DNA of 21,376 nucleotides, from assembly GCA_023459495.1 (NCBI GenBank), contig JAEWTL010000025.1:1-21376 (forward strand). Direction: 5' to 3'. Below, one piece after another: positions 20,360 to 21,376 of this stretch; the first letter of the stretch is position 1, and each line of letters opens with the position of its first letter. Under the pieces are notes generated by a model. That model searched no databases. It was not told where the DNA came from and saw only the letters and a program-made list of their open reading frames with translations. Source of the stretch: Bacillota bacterium. Its GTDB lineage: Bacteria; Bacillota; Clostridia; Christensenellales; SZUA-584. Made by a program: the position numbers and the translations under genes.

Positions 20360-21376
20360 ATGGCAATATACCGTTCTCATGTGCTGGTTTGCGGAGGCAC
20401 GGGGTGTACATCCTCCGATTCGCCGAAAATCATGGAAAAAATGAATGAAGAGATCGCCAAGGCAGGTCTGGACAAGGAAGTCAAGGTCATTCAGACCGGC
20501 TGCTTCGGTCTTTGCGCAATTGGCCCCATCATGGTGATCTATCCTGAAGGCTGCTTCTATTCCCGGGTCAAGGTCGAGGATGTACCGGAAATCGTGGGCG
20601 AGCACCTTCTCAAAGGCCGCATTGTGCAGCGTTTGCTTTATAAGGAACCGGATGCCGAGGTGGAAACGTCGCTGGATAAGGTCGGTTTCTACAAAAAACA
20701 GAAGCGCATTGCGCTGCGGAACTGCGGCGTGATTGATCCCGAAAAGATTGAAGAATATATCGCGTTTGACGGTTACAAGGCGCTGGGAACCTGCCTTTCT
20801 GAAATGAAGTCGCAGGATGTCATCGACGTCATAAAGAAAAGCGGGCTTCGCGGCAGAGGCGGCGGCGGTTTCCCCACCGGCTTGAAATGGGAATTCTGCG
20901 CTAAGGAAAAGAATCCGCAGAAATACGTCATCTGTAACGCGGATGAAGGGGATCCAGGTGCGTTCATGGACCGCAGCGTTCTGGAAGGCGACCCGCATGC
21001 CGTGCTTGAGGCTATGGCTATCGCCGGTTATGCAATTGGCGCCAATCAAGGTTATATCTACGTCCGTGCGGAGTACCCCATCGCGGTCAAACGTCTTGAA
21101 ATCGCCATCGAGCAGGCGCGCGAATATGGCCTGCTAGGCAAGAATATATTCGGTTCTGACTTCGATTTTGACATCGAGATCCGTCTTGGCGCAGGCGCGT
21201 TCGTCTGCGGCGAAGAAACGGCGCTGATGGCCTCTATCGAAGGCGGACGCGGCGAGCCCCGGCCGAAACCCCCGTTCCCGGCGGTGAAGGGCCTTTTCGG
21301 CAAGCCCACCAACATCAATAACGTTGAAACGTTTGCCAACGTTCCCCAGATTATCCTGAACGGCTCGGATTGGTTC
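20360..21376 (+). CDS. hydB: NADH-dependent bifurcating hydrogenase subunit HydB (NuoF-like), 3' end missing
   Basis: The 339 visible residues begin with a thioredoxin-like [2Fe-2S] domain (C11, C16, C48, C52), then the NuoF core. Conserved FMN/NADH-binding parts are LRGRGGGGFPTG, CNADEGDPGAFMDR and GAFVCGEETAL, and the KPTNINNVET segment is near the window end. The [4Fe-4S] site and the C-terminal ferredoxin-like domain expected in HydB lie beyond the window. ACAGGAGG precedes the ATG by nine bases; the gene starts 18 bases after its neighbour. In HydABC the FMN site takes NADH electrons. The catalytic HydA subunit is expected next downstream. The frame stays open to the last base, consistent with an intact gene. 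Confidence 0.92.
   Translation, partial: MAIYRSHVLVCGGTGCTSSDSPKIMEKMNEEIAKAGLDKEVKVIQTGCFGLCAIGPIMVIYPEGCFYSRVKVEDVPEIVGEHLLKGRIVQRLLYKEPDAEVETSLDKVGFYKKQKRIALRNCGVIDPEKIEEYIAFDGYKALGTCLSEMKSQDVIDVIKKSGLRGRGGGGFPTGLKWEFCAKEKNPQKYVICNADEGDPGAFMDRSVLEGDPHAVLEAMAIAGYAIGANQGYIYVRAEYPIAVKRLEIAIEQAREYGLLGKNIFGSDFDFDIEIRLGAGAFVCGEETALMASIEGGRGEPRPKPPFPAVKGLFGKPTNINNVETFANVPQIILNGSDWF

Noticed and set aside
20132..21049. Minus-strand open frame of 305 codons opposite hydB
   Set aside because: It is the complement of the conserved NuoF core, which itself has full motifs and a ribosome site.

Overview
The window looks like part of the chromosome of a fermentative anaerobe of the Clostridia (Bacillota). 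The grounds are strong AGGAGG-type ribosome sites, extended -10 promoters, two sites that fit the Gram-positive Rex operator, a clostridial-type electron-bifurcating [FeFe]-hydrogenase operon, a membrane pyrophosphatase and a lactate-racemase-family enzyme. This placement is an inference; no rRNA or other marker gene is present. Genes are packed closely and no insertion sequence, prophage, tRNA or CRISPR array was seen.

Region 1 (about 1-11.1 kb, minus strand) is one long carbon-metabolism operon. In order of transcription it encodes NAD(P)-type malic enzyme, a CoA-acylating aldehyde dehydrogenase, both subunits of a succinyl-CoA-synthetase-like ADP/GDP-forming acid-CoA ligase, a complete 2-oxoacid (pyruvate or acetoin) dehydrogenase complex (E1 alpha, E1 beta, E2, E3), and a LarA-type nickel-pincer racemase. 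The 5' end of a membrane pyrophosphatase gene follows 194 bases later. Most genes are 6-30 bases apart or overlap by 1-4 bases. The set can take malate (or another 2-hydroxyacid) through pyruvate to acetyl-CoA, or cleave acetoin to acetyl-CoA plus acetaldehyde. The ligase can then recover ATP from an acyl-CoA, and the aldehyde dehydrogenase can join or drain the acyl-CoA pool. A divergent GntR/FadR-family regulator (11.3-12.0 kb) probably controls the operon. A TGGTcgtACCA palindrome sits on the operon promoter and a half-degenerate copy sits against the regulator's own promoter.

Region 2 (12.1-17.3 kb, minus strand) is a three-gene operon. It encodes a large surface protein with three lamin-tail domains, a chitobiase-like beta domain and a CotH kinase domain; a VTC-type polyphosphate-polymerase-like protein with a 270-residue disordered tail; and a DUF4956 membrane protein. 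The first gene appears to start at TTG, coupled to a nine-codon upstream reading frame.

Region 3 (17.5-18.7 kb, minus strand) holds two related small membrane proteins, each with a zinc ribbon, one membrane helix and an outer beta domain.

Region 4 (18.8 kb to the end, plus strand) starts the bifurcating hydrogenase operon: HydC (NuoE-like), a histidine-kinase-type ATPase without a kinase core, a three-cysteine [2Fe-2S]-like protein, and HydB (NuoF-like), which runs off the window. Two Rex-like operators overlap or follow its promoter, so NADH/NAD+ ratio probably controls it. Regions 1 and 4 complement each other: the first produces NADH from organic acids, and the second can pass NADH electrons, together with ferredoxin, to H2.
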